NCBI RefSeq assembly: GCF_014644435.1
Contig: NZ_BMKR01000034.1
Span: forward strand, 1-64,000
Length of the DNA: 64,000 bases
Reading direction: 5' to 3'
From: Paenibacillus albidus
Lineage (GTDB): Bacteria > Bacillota > Bacilli > Paenibacillales > Paenibacillaceae
Shown here: one piece after another, positions 51,945-60,731 of the stretch
Position numbering within the stretch: position 1 is the first letter of the stretch
Layout of the letters: each line of letters opens with the position of its first letter
The notes under the pieces: generated by a model
Told to the model about the DNA's origin: nothing
Database searches by the model: none
Seen by the model: only the letters and a program-made list of their open reading frames with translations
Program-made: the position numbers and the translations under genes

Positions 51945-52868
51945 CTATGAATTTCGCGCTGCAGTTTGTTTGGTCTTCCGGTAGAAATCTTCCAAAGAGT
52001 CTTTTGCCTTAAAGAACTCATTCACTTCAACCTGACGCTCCAGAAGGGTTTGTAAGGGATGATGGATGATGTCGGAATTAATAATGAAAACTACAGAATG
52101 CTGATCATGGCTCACCACAGTCATTCCCTCAATTTGCCGGATAACCTCCGCAACTTCCTTAGGATTGCTGCAAGTTACAATATAATGTTCACTAGTTCCT
52201 GTAATTTCCTGCAGCGTGTTATTGGCCACAATTTCTCCTTGCTGTATCATAATCACCTGGTCTGCAATTTTCTCAATATCGAACAAATCATGCGAACTGA
52301 TCAGGATAGAAGTCCCTTGTGTTAAACAGATTTCTTTTAATTGATCACGCAGAAAAATCCTGGCATCCGGGTCAAGCCCGTTAAAAGGCTCATCCAGAAT
52401 AAGCAGCTCCGGCTCGTGCAATAATTCACGTATAACCATCAGCTTCTGCTTCATTCCCTTTGAGAACCGGCCCGCTGGCAGATTTGATTTCAGTTCAAAA
52501 TGATGTGCAAGCTTCTGGAACTGATTCGCTATGGCCGATCTGTCCAGCCCGCGAAGCCGGCCAAAAAACAGCATATGCTCCCACGCAGTCATTTCACTGT
52601 AAATACCACCTTCATCAAACACAATGCCAAAGCGGTTTCTGTTATGCTGACTCATGCCATAGGAGGGTTCACCAAAGATAGTACACACTCCCTCAGATGG
52701 AGGATATAAACCAGCAATACAACGGATTGTTGATGTTTTGCCCGCTCCATTCTCCCCGATAAAGGCACAAATTTGCGCCTGATGGGTAACCAAATTAACT
52801 CTTTTGAGAATAGACTTGCCTTGAAGGCTTAAGCTTAACTCCCGTACCTCAATAATTGGAGATTTCAC
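51945..52868 (-). CDS. ABC transporter ATP-binding protein
   Basis: 307 residues. Walker A GENGAGKTST, signature FSKGMKQKL, Walker B LLILDEPFNGLDPDA, switch His in SSHDLFDIEK. A C-terminal extension of about 90 residues is typical of antibiotic/bacteriocin-type exporters. GTG start with AGGAGG 8 bases upstream. Pairs with the permease downstream. Confidence 0.92.
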   Translation of the reverse strand: MKSPIIEVRELSLSLQGKSILKRVNLVTHQAQICAFIGENGAGKTSTIRCIAGLYPPSEGVCTIFGEPSYGMSQHNRNRFGIVFDEGGIYSEMTAWEHMLFFGRLRGLDRSAIANQFQKLAHHFELKSNLPAGRFSKGMKQKLMVIRELLHEPELLILDEPFNGLDPDARIFLRDQLKEICLTQGTSILISSHDLFDIEKIADQVIMIQQGEIVANNTLQEITGTSEHYIVTCSNPKEVAEVIRQIEGMTVVSHDQHSVVFIINSDIIHHPLQTLLERQVEVNEFFKAKDSLEDFYRKTKQTAARNS

Positions 52869-52992
52869 AGGTGCTTCCTCCTGAGATCATTTCAAATTTT
52901 ATAATAAAACCCATATTTTTCTTATTCAATTATCCAACTAGTCTCGCAGATTTACAACCCCATCTTACAAAATAGTAAATTTGGACCCAAGA

Positions 52993-53088
52993 AGAAACGG
53001 CTTCGCCGTCCTCTGGAAGAGGAGGGTATCCGTTTCTCGTAGAAATATAAGGCTGATTTATGGCGTAGAACATATAAGTCCTTATATT
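52993..53088. repeat. Structured intergenic element with two long-range stems
   Basis: AGAAACGG (52993-53000) pairs with CCGTTTCT (53030-53037) around an inner CCTCT/AGAGG hairpin. Next, AATATAAGG (53044-53052) pairs with CCTTATATT (53080-53088). Both outer stems are perfect. It resembles dispersed Paenibacillus intergenic elements, from memory only. Confidence 0.55.
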
Positions 53089-53090
53089 CT

Positions 53091-53116
53091 AAAAAATAGC
53101 CATGTGTCCATGGCTA
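53091..53116 (-). terminator. Terminator of the small membrane protein gene
   Basis: Minus strand TAGCCATG-GACA-CATGGCTA perfect stem followed by six T; its first bases are the stop codon of the 53-residue gene. Confidence 0.88.
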
Positions 53117-53275
53117 CTCCTTTACACTACCGATGATTATAAACATAGAAATGTAAAGGACAAATAGAACGGCAAGTATAAGACTCCTCCTGCTTTTGTA
53201 CTTAACTCTTCTATTGAGCAGAAGGGTCATTATACTGATTGCAATCATACTCACAGCCATAATCACAGAGTTCAT
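53114..53275 (-). CDS. Small two-helix membrane protein, 53 residues
   Basis: Not recognised as any family. Translation begins MNSVIMAVSMIAISIMTLLL (first hydrophobic helix, about 3-20), then a basic turn NRRVKYKSRR, then a second helix (SLILAVLFVLYISMFIII, about 31-48), ending GSVKE. AAGGAG lies 9 bases before the ATG at 53273-53275, and a textbook terminator starts in the stop codon, so the gene is very probably real. Loop charge places the turn in the cytoplasm. It lies between the ABC ATPase gene and the purine riboswitch, with neither clearly related. Confidence 0.72.
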   Translation of the reverse strand: MNSVIMAVSMIAISIMTLLLNRRVKYKSRRSLILAVLFVLYISMFIIIGSVKE

Positions 53276-53525
53276 TCACACACTCTCCTTAACTCGTCCC
53301 CCGGCAGCATTCCATAATCATTCTATTCAAAAGGAACAGAAAGTAGAAGAGAGAAGAAATTGATAGTTACAAATATAACCTGACACAAAAAGGGATATTG
53401 ACAGGGAGAAGACACGATGATAGCATGAGTAAAAATAATTAAAGTAAAGTTAATTAACACGAATTATACATTTCTTAAATCAAAAAAAGGATATTCGTCA
53501 TATTATGTAATTATATATAACATTT
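53276..53525. other. A/T-rich intergenic region upstream of the riboswitch
   Basis: No gene. It contains TTGACA (53398-53403) and TAGCAT (53421-53426) 17 bp apart on the plus strand, and a TATATA segment (53512-53517) just ahead of the aptamer without a good -35. Either could start the riboswitch transcript. I see no clear promoter for the small gene on the minus strand. Confidence 0.4.
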
Positions 53526-53706
53526 CTCTTGTATAAGCCCGTTAATGTGGAACGGGCGTTTCTACAGGCAACCGTAAATTGCCCCAGGCTACGAGAGGCG
53601 CAAGACTCGTAAGGACTACCGGTATCGGATTTATAGCAGAATGCTGCTGTTCTCCCTCTCCGGCCCCCTTTTGACGCGTCTACGCCTCTATAGTTTGGGG
53701 CTTTTT
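53526..53706 (+). promoter_or_regulatory. Guanine-class purine riboswitch with terminator platform
   Basis: Aptamer 53526-53597. P1 is CTCTTGTA/TACGAGAG. P2 is GCCCG/CGGGC with loop TTAATGTGGAA, P3 is GGCAA/TTGCC with loop CCGTAAA, joined by GTTTCTAC. The C in GGCTACGAG corresponds to C74 and specifies guanine over adenine. Expression platform: terminator GCCCC.../...GGGGC plus TTTTT (53663-53706). CTACGAGAGGCG (53589-53600) can pair with CGCCTCTATAG (53683-53693), an antiterminator excluded when guanine stabilises P1. So guanine should switch the operon off. Confidence 0.93.
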
Positions 53707-53749
53707 GCTATATCATAAAGCAGTTAGTACTAAAATTTGGGGAGTGAAG

Positions 53750-54319
53750 ATGATGTCTGCATCCAGTGTGAGGCTCTATGAGTCCATCAGCAAGGCTAAG
53801 AATGTGAGGATCTGCAAGGATAAAACCAAAGAAAAACCGTATGACTTCAAACTTTATCCTTTTGGGGAACGCGGGACTTTTATTGACCCTGAGTTGATCC
53901 GCGAAATTACGGATAGCCTTGCGGCAAGCATTGCCGCACAGTTCTCGGACTATGATTATATCGCCTCACCCGAGCCGGGAGGGCATACCTGGGGCATGCT
54001 GACTGCCTACAAGCTGATGAAGCCGCTGAACATCCTCAGGCTGAGCACTGAGCTGTACGACAACTATGAGGTCTCCATCAAGCGGGAGACGGCGTATAAC
54101 GAAAATTATATTTATTTTGACGGCTTCAAGCCCGGAGATCGGGTGCTGCTGGTGGATGATGTGATCAGCTCGGGCGCGACCATCCGCTGTATTGCCGATC
54201 AGATGGAGAGGATGGGGGTCCAACTGGTTGGAGTGCAGGCCATTCTGGTCAAAGGGGATTATTATCAGGCGCTGGAGAGGGATTATACGGTTCCGGTACG
54301 CTTTTTGTCCAAAGTCTAA
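53750..54319 (+). CDS. Type I phosphoribosyltransferase (purine salvage, substrate not assigned)
   Basis: 189 residues. PRPP-binding motif VLLVDDVISSGATI (about 127-140) and SPEPGGHTWGMLTAYKL ahead of it give a type I PRTase fold resembling adenine or xanthine PRTases, but closer subfamily is not clear; it is not the Xpt of B. subtilis. ATG ATG at 53750/53753 follows GGGGAG. An upstream in-frame extension would enter the terminator and is rejected. The riboswitch and IMP dehydrogenase neighbour argue for guanine/xanthine/hypoxanthine salvage. Confidence 0.82.
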   Translation: MMSASSVRLYESISKAKNVRICKDKTKEKPYDFKLYPFGERGTFIDPELIREITDSLAASIAAQFSDYDYIASPEPGGHTWGMLTAYKLMKPLNILRLSTELYDNYEVSIKRETAYNENYIYFDGFKPGDRVLLVDDVISSGATIRCIADQMERMGVQLVGVQAILVKGDYYQALERDYTVPVRFLSKV

Positions 54320-54360
54320 GGATACAATCTATGAATTTATTCTTAAAGGAGTGGCGCCCA

Positions 54361-55872
54361 ATGGCTTTTTATTATGAGCAACCATCCAGAACATTCAGCG
54401 AATTCCTGCTCGTTCCCAGTCTGACGACCAAGGAATGCATTCCGGCAAATGTTAATTTGAGCACGCCTGTAACCAAGTTCCGGACCGGTGAGCAGCCGGC
54501 ATTGACCATGAATCTGCCGGTGGCTTCTGCCGTGATGCAGGCCGTATCGGACCACAACATGGCCATTGCCTTGGCCAAAAGCGGCGGAATCTCCTTTATC
54601 TATGGCTCCCAGTCTGTGCAGCAGCAGGTCGAAATGGTGCGGAGAGTCAAGAAGTTCAAAGCGGGTTTTGTGATCAGCGACTCCAATCTGCGGCCAGAAG
54701 ATACGCTTAAAGAGGTCCTGGCACTCAAAGCGCGGAGCGGACACTCGACCATCGCCATCACGGATAACGGACTCCCCACCGGCAAATTGATGGGTATCGT
54801 CACAAGCCGTGACTACCGCGAGAACCGGACATCGCCGGATACGCTGATTACGGAATTCATGACTCCCCTCTCTTCGCTGATTTATGCCCGGGAAGGGATA
54901 TCCTTGTCGGAAGCCAACGATATGATCTGGGATCATAAGCTGAATTGTCTGCCGGTGGTGAACACCAGCGGCCACCTGATGTATCTGGTCTTCCGCAAAG
55001 ATTATGACAGCCATCAGGAGTATCCGCTGGAGCTGCATGACGGCAACAAACAGCTGATTGTCGGCGCAGGCATCAACTCCAGAGACTACAAAGAGCGGGT
55101 CCCGGCTCTGGTTGAAGCAGGGGCGGATGTGCTTTGTATCGACTCATCCGACGGATACTCGGAATGGCAGGCGGAGACGATCCGGTATATTAAGGATACT
55201 TTTGGCGAGAAGGTTAAGGTGGGTGCGGGCAATGTCGTAGACAAGGATGGTTTTATGTATCTGGTAGAAGCCGGAGCGGATTTCATTAAGGTGGGGATTG
55301 GCGGAGGTTCCATCTGTATTACCCGTGAGCAAAAAGGGATCGGCAGAGGGCAGGCTTCCTCCATCATTGAAGTAGCGGCGGCGCGCCAGGAGTATTTGGA
55401 GCAGACGGGAATTTATGTGCCCATCTGTTCGGACGGCGGAATCGTGCATGATTACCATATCGTGCTGGCCTTGGCCATGGGTGCGGACTTCGTGATGCTG
55501 GGACGATATTTTGCCAGGTTCGACGAAAGTCCGGGCCGCAAGCTGCTTGTCGGCGGAAACTTCGTCAAGGAATACTGGGGCGAAGGCTCCAGCCGGGCCC
55601 GCAACTGGCAAAGGTATGACTTCGGCAATGCCGACAAAGAGAGCAAGCTTGAATTTGAGGAAGGCGTGGATTCCTTTATCCCCTACGCCGGACGTCTGAA
55701 AGACAACCTGGACCTTACCATCAGCAAAATCAAATCCACCATGTGCAATTGCGGGGCCTTATCCATCCCGCAGCTGCAGCAGCACGCCAAAATCACACTC
55801 GTCTCCTCCACCAGCATCGTCGAAGGCGGCGCACATGACGTGATCCTGAAGGAGAAGGACCGCTCGTCCTGA
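54361..55872 (+). CDS. guaB: IMP dehydrogenase, divergent subclass
   Basis: 503 residues. It oxidises IMP to XMP with NAD. Catalytic Cys in GIGGGSICITREQKGIGRGQ, two CBS modules (about 100-215; GIVTSRDYRENR), and Arg-Tyr catalytic pair in ARNWQRYD. Standard bacterial GuaB reads GIGPGSICTTR and a different flap; here the flap region is EYWGEGSSRARNWQRYD. AAGGAG 9 bases before ATG 54361. Second gene under the guanine riboswitch, 41 bases after the PRTase. Probably an extra paralogue of the main guaB, which would lie elsewhere; the symbol denotes function only. Confidence 0.85.
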   Translation: MAFYYEQPSRTFSEFLLVPSLTTKECIPANVNLSTPVTKFRTGEQPALTMNLPVASAVMQAVSDHNMAIALAKSGGISFIYGSQSVQQQVEMVRRVKKFKAGFVISDSNLRPEDTLKEVLALKARSGHSTIAITDNGLPTGKLMGIVTSRDYRENRTSPDTLITEFMTPLSSLIYAREGISLSEANDMIWDHKLNCLPVVNTSGHLMYLVFRKDYDSHQEYPLELHDGNKQLIVGAGINSRDYKERVPALVEAGADVLCIDSSDGYSEWQAETIRYIKDTFGEKVKVGAGNVVDKDGFMYLVEAGADFIKVGIGGGSICITREQKGIGRGQASSIIEVAAARQEYLEQTGIYVPICSDGGIVHDYHIVLALAMGADFVMLGRYFARFDESPGRKLLVGGNFVKEYWGEGSSRARNWQRYDFGNADKESKLEFEEGVDSFIPYAGRLKDNLDLTISKIKSTMCNCGALSIPQLQQHAKITLVSSTSIVEGGAHDVILKEKDRSS

Positions 55873-56205
55873 TGGCGGGGCAGGCGCTGAGTCTCGCACG
55901 CGATTGCGGTGGCGGGCGGGGGGTCTAAGGCATTTTTGCCTTTCAGTCGGCCCATTCCGCGCACACAGGCCGATTCTAAGGCATTTTTGCCTTCCAGTCG
56001 GCCCATTCCGCGCACACGGGACGATTCTAAGGCATTTTTGCCTTCCAGTCGGCCCATTCCGCGCATACGGGCCGATTCTAAGGCATTTTTGCCTTTCAGT
56101 CCTACTGGTTCCAGCTCAACCGCGCGGATTCGCGCGGCTCCCAGCACCAGGTGCCGTATGTGCGGTGAATCGCCGTCGCCCCTGCCCCCTTACCTTAACA
56201 GCATG
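55873..56205. other. Intergenic region after IMP dehydrogenase
   Basis: No gene. It is dominated by the 51-bp tandem repeat (55924-56102) and has no clear terminator with T-run. Very G/C-rich ends and CGCGCG segments. The genes on the two sides converge. Confidence 0.6.
55924..56102. repeat. 51-bp tandem repeat, three full units plus a partial
   Basis: Units start at 55924, 55975, 56026 and 56077 (partial to about 56102), exact 51-bp period. Each has the hairpin AAGGCATTTTTGCCTT followed by CAGTCGGCCCATTCCGCGCA. Differences are few (CACAGG/CACGGG/ATACGG, TTTCAG/TTCCAG). The period is 17 codons but reading through in either strand gives no recognised protein. Confidence 0.95.
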
Positions 56206-56679
56206 TTACTTATACTTAAGTTCCACGCTAACTTGAATAAGTGGACTGTTCTGCAAGGTATCACTGTCAGAGGGTCTGGTTCCTTCTTCTTCGTGAACCA
56301 GCCACTGTCTGCCAATCAGGGCACGCAGGGCCGTGATTTCTTCCGGACGAAGCCACAGCTGCCGCAGAGTAAGGTCGTCCTGCACATAATCCTGGTCTAA
56401 GACACGGCCAAAGCGAAAGGTCAGCAGCCGCTTGAGTCCGCCGATATGCAAGAATTTGTACTCATATCCGCTGCGGATCGCCTCTTCCCATGGCTCACCC
56501 ATCTCAGTTGCTGTAGCCAGCCGCTCGCCGAAAGGCATCTCCGGTTCCTTCACCTTGCCCGTCAGGCCTTCAAAATCCCCCCGCTGCAAACGATCGATAA
56601 TAACTTCCTTTGACTCTCCGCTGGTCAACATATTCTCGACCAGCATCCCTACAGGGATGGATAACCGCACAATGCTCAT
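56206..56679 (-). CDS. Conserved hypothetical protein
   Basis: 157 residues, no family recognised. It is hydrophilic, without membrane segment or signal, with DRLQRGDFEGLTGKV and a C-terminal region rich in Arg/Leu. ATG overlaps the S9 peptidase stop by 4 bases, so it is co-translated with it. Role in peptide handling is inferred from position only. Confidence 0.72.
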   Translation of the reverse strand: MSIVRLSIPVGMLVENMLTSGESKEVIIDRLQRGDFEGLTGKVKEPEMPFGERLATATEMGEPWEEAIRSGYEYKFLHIGGLKRLLTFRFGRVLDQDYVQDDLTLRQLWLRPEEITALRALIGRQWLVHEEEGTRPSDSDTLQNSPLIQVSVELKYK

Positions 56680-58706
56680 TCCAAATCCTCTCCATTCTGC
56701 AAGTTTTGTTGAAACCAGGCATTCACCTGTTCAAAGCTGTCCACACGAAAAGACGGTTTACCACTCTTCAGCAAGGAGTGGCCCGAGCCGGGATAACGAA
56801 TCAGCCGGGTGGTCTTTCCGAGCCGTTTCAGCGCAGTATAGAACTCCTCCGCCTGAGTGATCGGGCAGCGGTAGTCATTTTCGCCGTGCAAAATCAACAG
56901 CGGCGTTTCGACCCGGCGGGCATGGGCGAGCGGCGATTTGGACCATAACAGCCCCGGATTCTCAGCCGGATTCCCTCCAACAATCCCCTCTGTGTAGGAA
57001 ATACCGATATCACTCAGGCCATAAAAGGACAGCCAATTGGAAATACAGCGATGCGTCACGGCGGCGCGGAATCTGGAGGAATGCGAAATGATCCAGTTGG
57101 TCATTAATCCTCCATAGCTGCCGCCTGCAATCCCGAGCCGGGAGGCATCGATACAGCTGTACTTTTTTAAGGCCCCGTCCACGCCATCCAGCAGATCCTG
57201 GCAGTCTCCGCCACCGAAGTCCCCCCGGCAAGCTTTGGCAAAATCCTGCCCGTACCCGAAGCTGCCCCGCGGATTGAGCAGAAGCACAGCATATCCCTGC
57301 GCGGCCAGCGTCTGCATCTCATGACTGTAGGTGGCAGTCGCCATGGCATGCGGGCCCCCGTGAATCTGCAGAATCATCGGCACCTTCTCGCCCGGCTGAA
57401 GTCCGGCCGGCCGGATGAGCCATGCCTGAAGGGCTTGCCCGTCCGTAGAAGTATAGGTGAATTCTTCCGGCAGGTTCACCTGAAGGGACGCCATAACCTC
57501 ATCATTGCGAGTGGTCAGCCGTTTTTCTTCACCCGTCTGCAGATCCAGCCGGTACAGCTCGCCGGGCCGCTCCGCCTCAAGTGCAACAAACACCAGATAA
57601 CGTCCATCCGGAGAGAGGGCGTATTGATAAATATCCCGGTTTCTTCCTTTGGTTATTGCCGTGTAAGCTCCATCCGCCGAGAAGCGGTACACATGGACAC
57701 TGCCCTGCTCCGTGCCAAGCACATAGATGGATTCATCCTCGTCCACCTCAGACTTAGCAGCCACCTGAGGGGCGCGGGAAGGTTGCGCCGATTTCATATC
57801 GCTGAGTGCGAAATTGCCAAGCTGTATATCCAGCCCAGGGACCAGCAGCTTGGGAGCTCCGCCTGCGGCTGCCACCGTATACAAGCGGTTATGGCTGCCG
57901 CTGCCAAAGGCCCGGTCACTGGCAATCAGGTACAGGGTTTCTCCGTCCGGCGAATAGGAGAACTGGCTGACCGCAAGACTGGAATCCGTGATCTTGCGCA
58001 GTTGGCCCCCCTCCCTGCTGACCGTGAATACATCCGCATATTGGACCAGGTCCGCATCCGTCTGCTCATCCTCCACTTGTGTGGACAGGAAAGAGATTTC
58101 CCCGCTGCCGGGCGACCATTCCGGGCCGGAGGCGTCCCAGGCCCCGGAAGTGATTGGAGTCACCCGGTTAGCAGCCAGCTCCAGCACGAACAAATGGCTG
58201 AACAGCCCGTCCCACCAGCCTGAACCCTCGGCTTTTGGCGTGGTACGGTCATACCTGCGGCCCAGCCGCCCCGAGTGCTTGGCGTATTCGTCAAGCGTCA
58301 TGGCTTCCCGTGCCGCATCCATGCTGATTCTGCTGGTGAAGGCAATATACTTCCCGTCCGGCGACCAGGCGAAAGCACCCACGCCTCGCTTCACGGAGGT
58401 TCGCAGTACTTCCTCTCCGCCTCCGGCCGGGATCGTCCACAGCTGCCTGCTTCCATCCGTCATCCGCAGAAAAGCAAGCAAAGCACCGTCCGGCGACCAT
58501 GCCGGCGCGGCATCCTTATCCCCGCTGGTCAAGCGTCTGTCCCCTACTCCACCTGGCGATAAGGCATGGATGTGGGTAAGATACTCGTTCTTGTCCCTGT
58601 CTATCGTCTGGTTAAGGTAAGCCACTGTGCCATCCGGATGGATTGCGGGACTGCTGACCCACTGAAATCCGTATAAATCCTCAGGCATGATCGGTCGTTG
58701 GTTCAT
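56676..58706 (-). CDS. S9 family prolyl oligopeptidase-like peptidase
   Basis: 676 residues, cytoplasmic (no signal peptide). N-terminal beta-propeller (about 1-400, WD-like repeats such as WSPDGKYIAFTS and FSYSPDGETLYL) controls access to the C-terminal alpha/beta-hydrolase. Catalytic Ser in GIAGGSYGGLMTN, Asp in HGENDYRCPITQ, His in PGSGHSLLKSG. Cleaves short peptides, acylaminoacyl- or dipeptidyl-type. It follows the oligopeptide ABC transporter genes by 18 bases and would degrade imported peptides. Confidence 0.92.
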   Translation of the reverse strand: MNQRPIMPEDLYGFQWVSSPAIHPDGTVAYLNQTIDRDKNEYLTHIHALSPGGVGDRRLTSGDKDAAPAWSPDGALLAFLRMTDGSRQLWTIPAGGGEEVLRTSVKRGVGAFAWSPDGKYIAFTSRISMDAAREAMTLDEYAKHSGRLGRRYDRTTPKAEGSGWWDGLFSHLFVLELAANRVTPITSGAWDASGPEWSPGSGEISFLSTQVEDEQTDADLVQYADVFTVSREGGQLRKITDSSLAVSQFSYSPDGETLYLIASDRAFGSGSHNRLYTVAAAGGAPKLLVPGLDIQLGNFALSDMKSAQPSRAPQVAAKSEVDEDESIYVLGTEQGSVHVYRFSADGAYTAITKGRNRDIYQYALSPDGRYLVFVALEAERPGELYRLDLQTGEEKRLTTRNDEVMASLQVNLPEEFTYTSTDGQALQAWLIRPAGLQPGEKVPMILQIHGGPHAMATATYSHEMQTLAAQGYAVLLLNPRGSFGYGQDFAKACRGDFGGGDCQDLLDGVDGALKKYSCIDASRLGIAGGSYGGLMTNWIISHSSRFRAAVTHRCISNWLSFYGLSDIGISYTEGIVGGNPAENPGLLWSKSPLAHARRVETPLLILHGENDYRCPITQAEEFYTALKRLGKTTRLIRYPGSGHSLLKSGKPSFRVDSFEQVNAWFQQNLQNGEDLE

Positions 58707-58724
58707 TGGGGTCTCTCCCTTTCT

Positions 58725-59735
58725 TTAGCTGAATAACGGAAAATGGCAAGCTGCCAGATGGCCCGGCGCCTGTAGTGCAAGCTCCGGGGTCTTCTGGCGG
58801 CAGATGTCCTGGGCATACGGACAACGCGTATGAAAGGCGCAGCCGGACGGCGGGTTGGCCGGGCTCGGAATCTCTCCGGAGAGCGGGATCCGCTCCTTTC
58901 GCAGCTTTGGATCAGGGACGGGAACCGCCTCCAGCAGCGCTTCCGTGTAAGGGTGCAGCGGTCTTGCGAACAGTTCCTCGCGCGAGGTTAGCTCGACAAT
59001 TTTGCCCAGATACATGACGGCGATCCGGTCACTGATATGCTTCACGGACGGAAGCCCATGCGCAATAAAGATATAAGTAAGCTGGAACTGCTGCTGCAGG
59101 TCCTTAAGCAGATTCAGGATTTGGGCCTGAATGGATACATCCAATGCAGAGACCGGTTCATCGCAGACGATCAGCTTCGGCTTCATCGCCAGCGCCCGGG
59201 CAATGCCGATCCGCTGCCGCTGTCCGCCGCTGAATTCATGCGGATGCCGGTCCGCCAGATGCGGACCCAGTCCCACTGTCTCCAGCAGGCGGAAGACTTC
59301 CTTCCGCAGCTCCTCTCCCTTCGCCAGCCCATGCACCTGCAGCGGTTCAGCGACAATATCAAAGACCTTCATACGCGGGTTCAAGGAGGAATACGGGTCC
59401 TGGAACACAAACTGCAAATCTCTTCTAACCTTGCGGGTCTCCTCCTCGGATAACGCCGTCAAATCGCGGCCCTCGAACAGGATCTCCCCTTCCGTCGGCT
59501 CCAGCAGACGGGTGATCATCTGGCCTGTCGTAGATTTGCCGCAGCCGGACTCCCCGACAATCCCCAGCGTCTCGCCCGGCAGGACCTGAAAGCTCACACC
59601 ATCCACCGCCTTGATATCCCCGGCCTTGCCGGAGAACCAGCCTTTTTTCTGCGGATAGTATTTCTTGAGTCCTCTCACTTCAAGCAGCGGCTCTGGTCCG
59701 GCTGTCTTCACCTCTCCGTTCAAGTCTCCGTTCAT
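58725..59735 (-). CDS. oppF: Oligopeptide ABC transporter ATP-binding protein (OppF/DppF type)
   Basis: 336 residues. Walker A GESGCGKSTT, signature FSGGQRQRIGIA, Walker B LIVCDEPVSALDV, and the C-terminal CAFHTRCPYAQDIC peptide-importer cysteine-rich motif. ATG at 59733-59735 has GGAGGAGG upstream; a longer start is rejected. It overlaps oppD by 4 bases. Confidence 0.95.
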   Translation of the reverse strand: MNGDLNGEVKTAGPEPLLEVRGLKKYYPQKKGWFSGKAGDIKAVDGVSFQVLPGETLGIVGESGCGKSTTGQMITRLLEPTEGEILFEGRDLTALSEEETRKVRRDLQFVFQDPYSSLNPRMKVFDIVAEPLQVHGLAKGEELRKEVFRLLETVGLGPHLADRHPHEFSGGQRQRIGIARALAMKPKLIVCDEPVSALDVSIQAQILNLLKDLQQQFQLTYIFIAHGLPSVKHISDRIAVMYLGKIVELTSREELFARPLHPYTEALLEAVPVPDPKLRKERIPLSGEIPSPANPPSGCAFHTRCPYAQDICRQKTPELALQAPGHLAACHFPLFS

Positions 59736-60709
59736 GGCGATACCTCCTCCATCCGCAAGCATCTGACTTCATGCCCGGCTTCCTTCTCACGCAGGTCCGG
59801 GTGCACCTTCGTACACTGCTCCTGCGCATAAGGACACCGGGGATGAAACGGGCAGCCGCCCGGCATTCTGAGCAGATTGGGCACCGTTCCCGGAATCGAA
59901 TCCAGCTTGTCGCGCTGCTCGCTGAGCTTCGGCAGCGATCCGAGCAGACCGATGGTGTAGGGATGCCCCGGCTTCGCGAACAGATCGAAGACATTGGCCG
60001 TTTCCACCACTTCACCGGCGTACATCACGACCACCCGGTCGGCCATCTCGGCCACGACACCCAGATCATGGGTAATGAGAATAATCCCCGTATTCTCCTC
60101 CTTGCTCAGCTTGCCGATCAGGTTCAGGATTTGCGCCTGGATCGTTACATCCAGCGCCGTTGTCGGCTCATCGGCGATCAGCAGCTTCGGCTGGCAAGCC
60201 AGTGCCATCGCGATCATCACCCGCTGGCGCATCCCGCCAGACAGCTGATGGGGGAAGTACCCGGCTACCTTGGCCGCTCCCGGGATGCCGACACGTTCCA
60301 GCATCTCGATGCTCCGCGCTTTGGCCTCCTGCTTGCTCATCTTGCGGTGCTGCTGAATCACCTCACGGATCTGGTTGCCCACCGTAAAGACCGGATTCAG
60401 GGAGCTCATCGGCTCCTGAAAAATCATCGAAATCTCATTGCCCCGATATTTCCGCATCTCCCGTTTGGAGAGCTGGAGCAAATCCTTGCCCTCAAAGCGG
60501 ATTTCACCTGATGTCACTTTTCCCGGCGACCCCACCAGTCCCATGATCGACAAGGAGGTTACACTTTTACCGGAGCCGGACTCTCCGACAATGGCCAGCG
60601 TTTCTCCCGGCTCGACCGTGAAGCTGACGCCGCCCACCGAAGGAACGACCCCGTCCTCTGTTTGGAAAGAGGTATGCAGATTGTTGACCTCAAGCAGTTT
60701 CGCTGCCAT
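59732..60709 (-). CDS. oppD: Oligopeptide ABC transporter ATP-binding protein (OppD/DppD type)
   Basis: 325 residues. Walker A GESGSGKSVTS, signature LSGGMRQRVMIAMAL, Walker B LLIADEPTTALDVT, C-terminal CPFHPRCPYAQEQC. It pairs with OppF. Confidence 0.95.
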   Translation of the reverse strand: MAAKLLEVNNLHTSFQTEDGVVPSVGGVSFTVEPGETLAIVGESGSGKSVTSLSIMGLVGSPGKVTSGEIRFEGKDLLQLSKREMRKYRGNEISMIFQEPMSSLNPVFTVGNQIREVIQQHRKMSKQEAKARSIEMLERVGIPGAAKVAGYFPHQLSGGMRQRVMIAMALACQPKLLIADEPTTALDVTIQAQILNLIGKLSKEENTGIILITHDLGVVAEMADRVVVMYAGEVVETANVFDLFAKPGHPYTIGLLGSLPKLSEQRDKLDSIPGTVPNLLRMPGGCPFHPRCPYAQEQCTKVHPDLREKEAGHEVRCLRMEEVSP

Positions 60710-60731
60710 CTTGTTTCCCTCCCGTCCTCAT

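Noticed and set aside
55924..56102. CRISPR array
   Set aside because: Units are contiguous with no unique spacers, and no cas genes lie in the window.
55683..56147. Minus-strand frame running through the 51-bp repeats into IMP dehydrogenase
   Set aside because: The period divisible by three produces a repetitive frame by chance; it has no ribosome-binding site and is antisense to the catalytic domain end.
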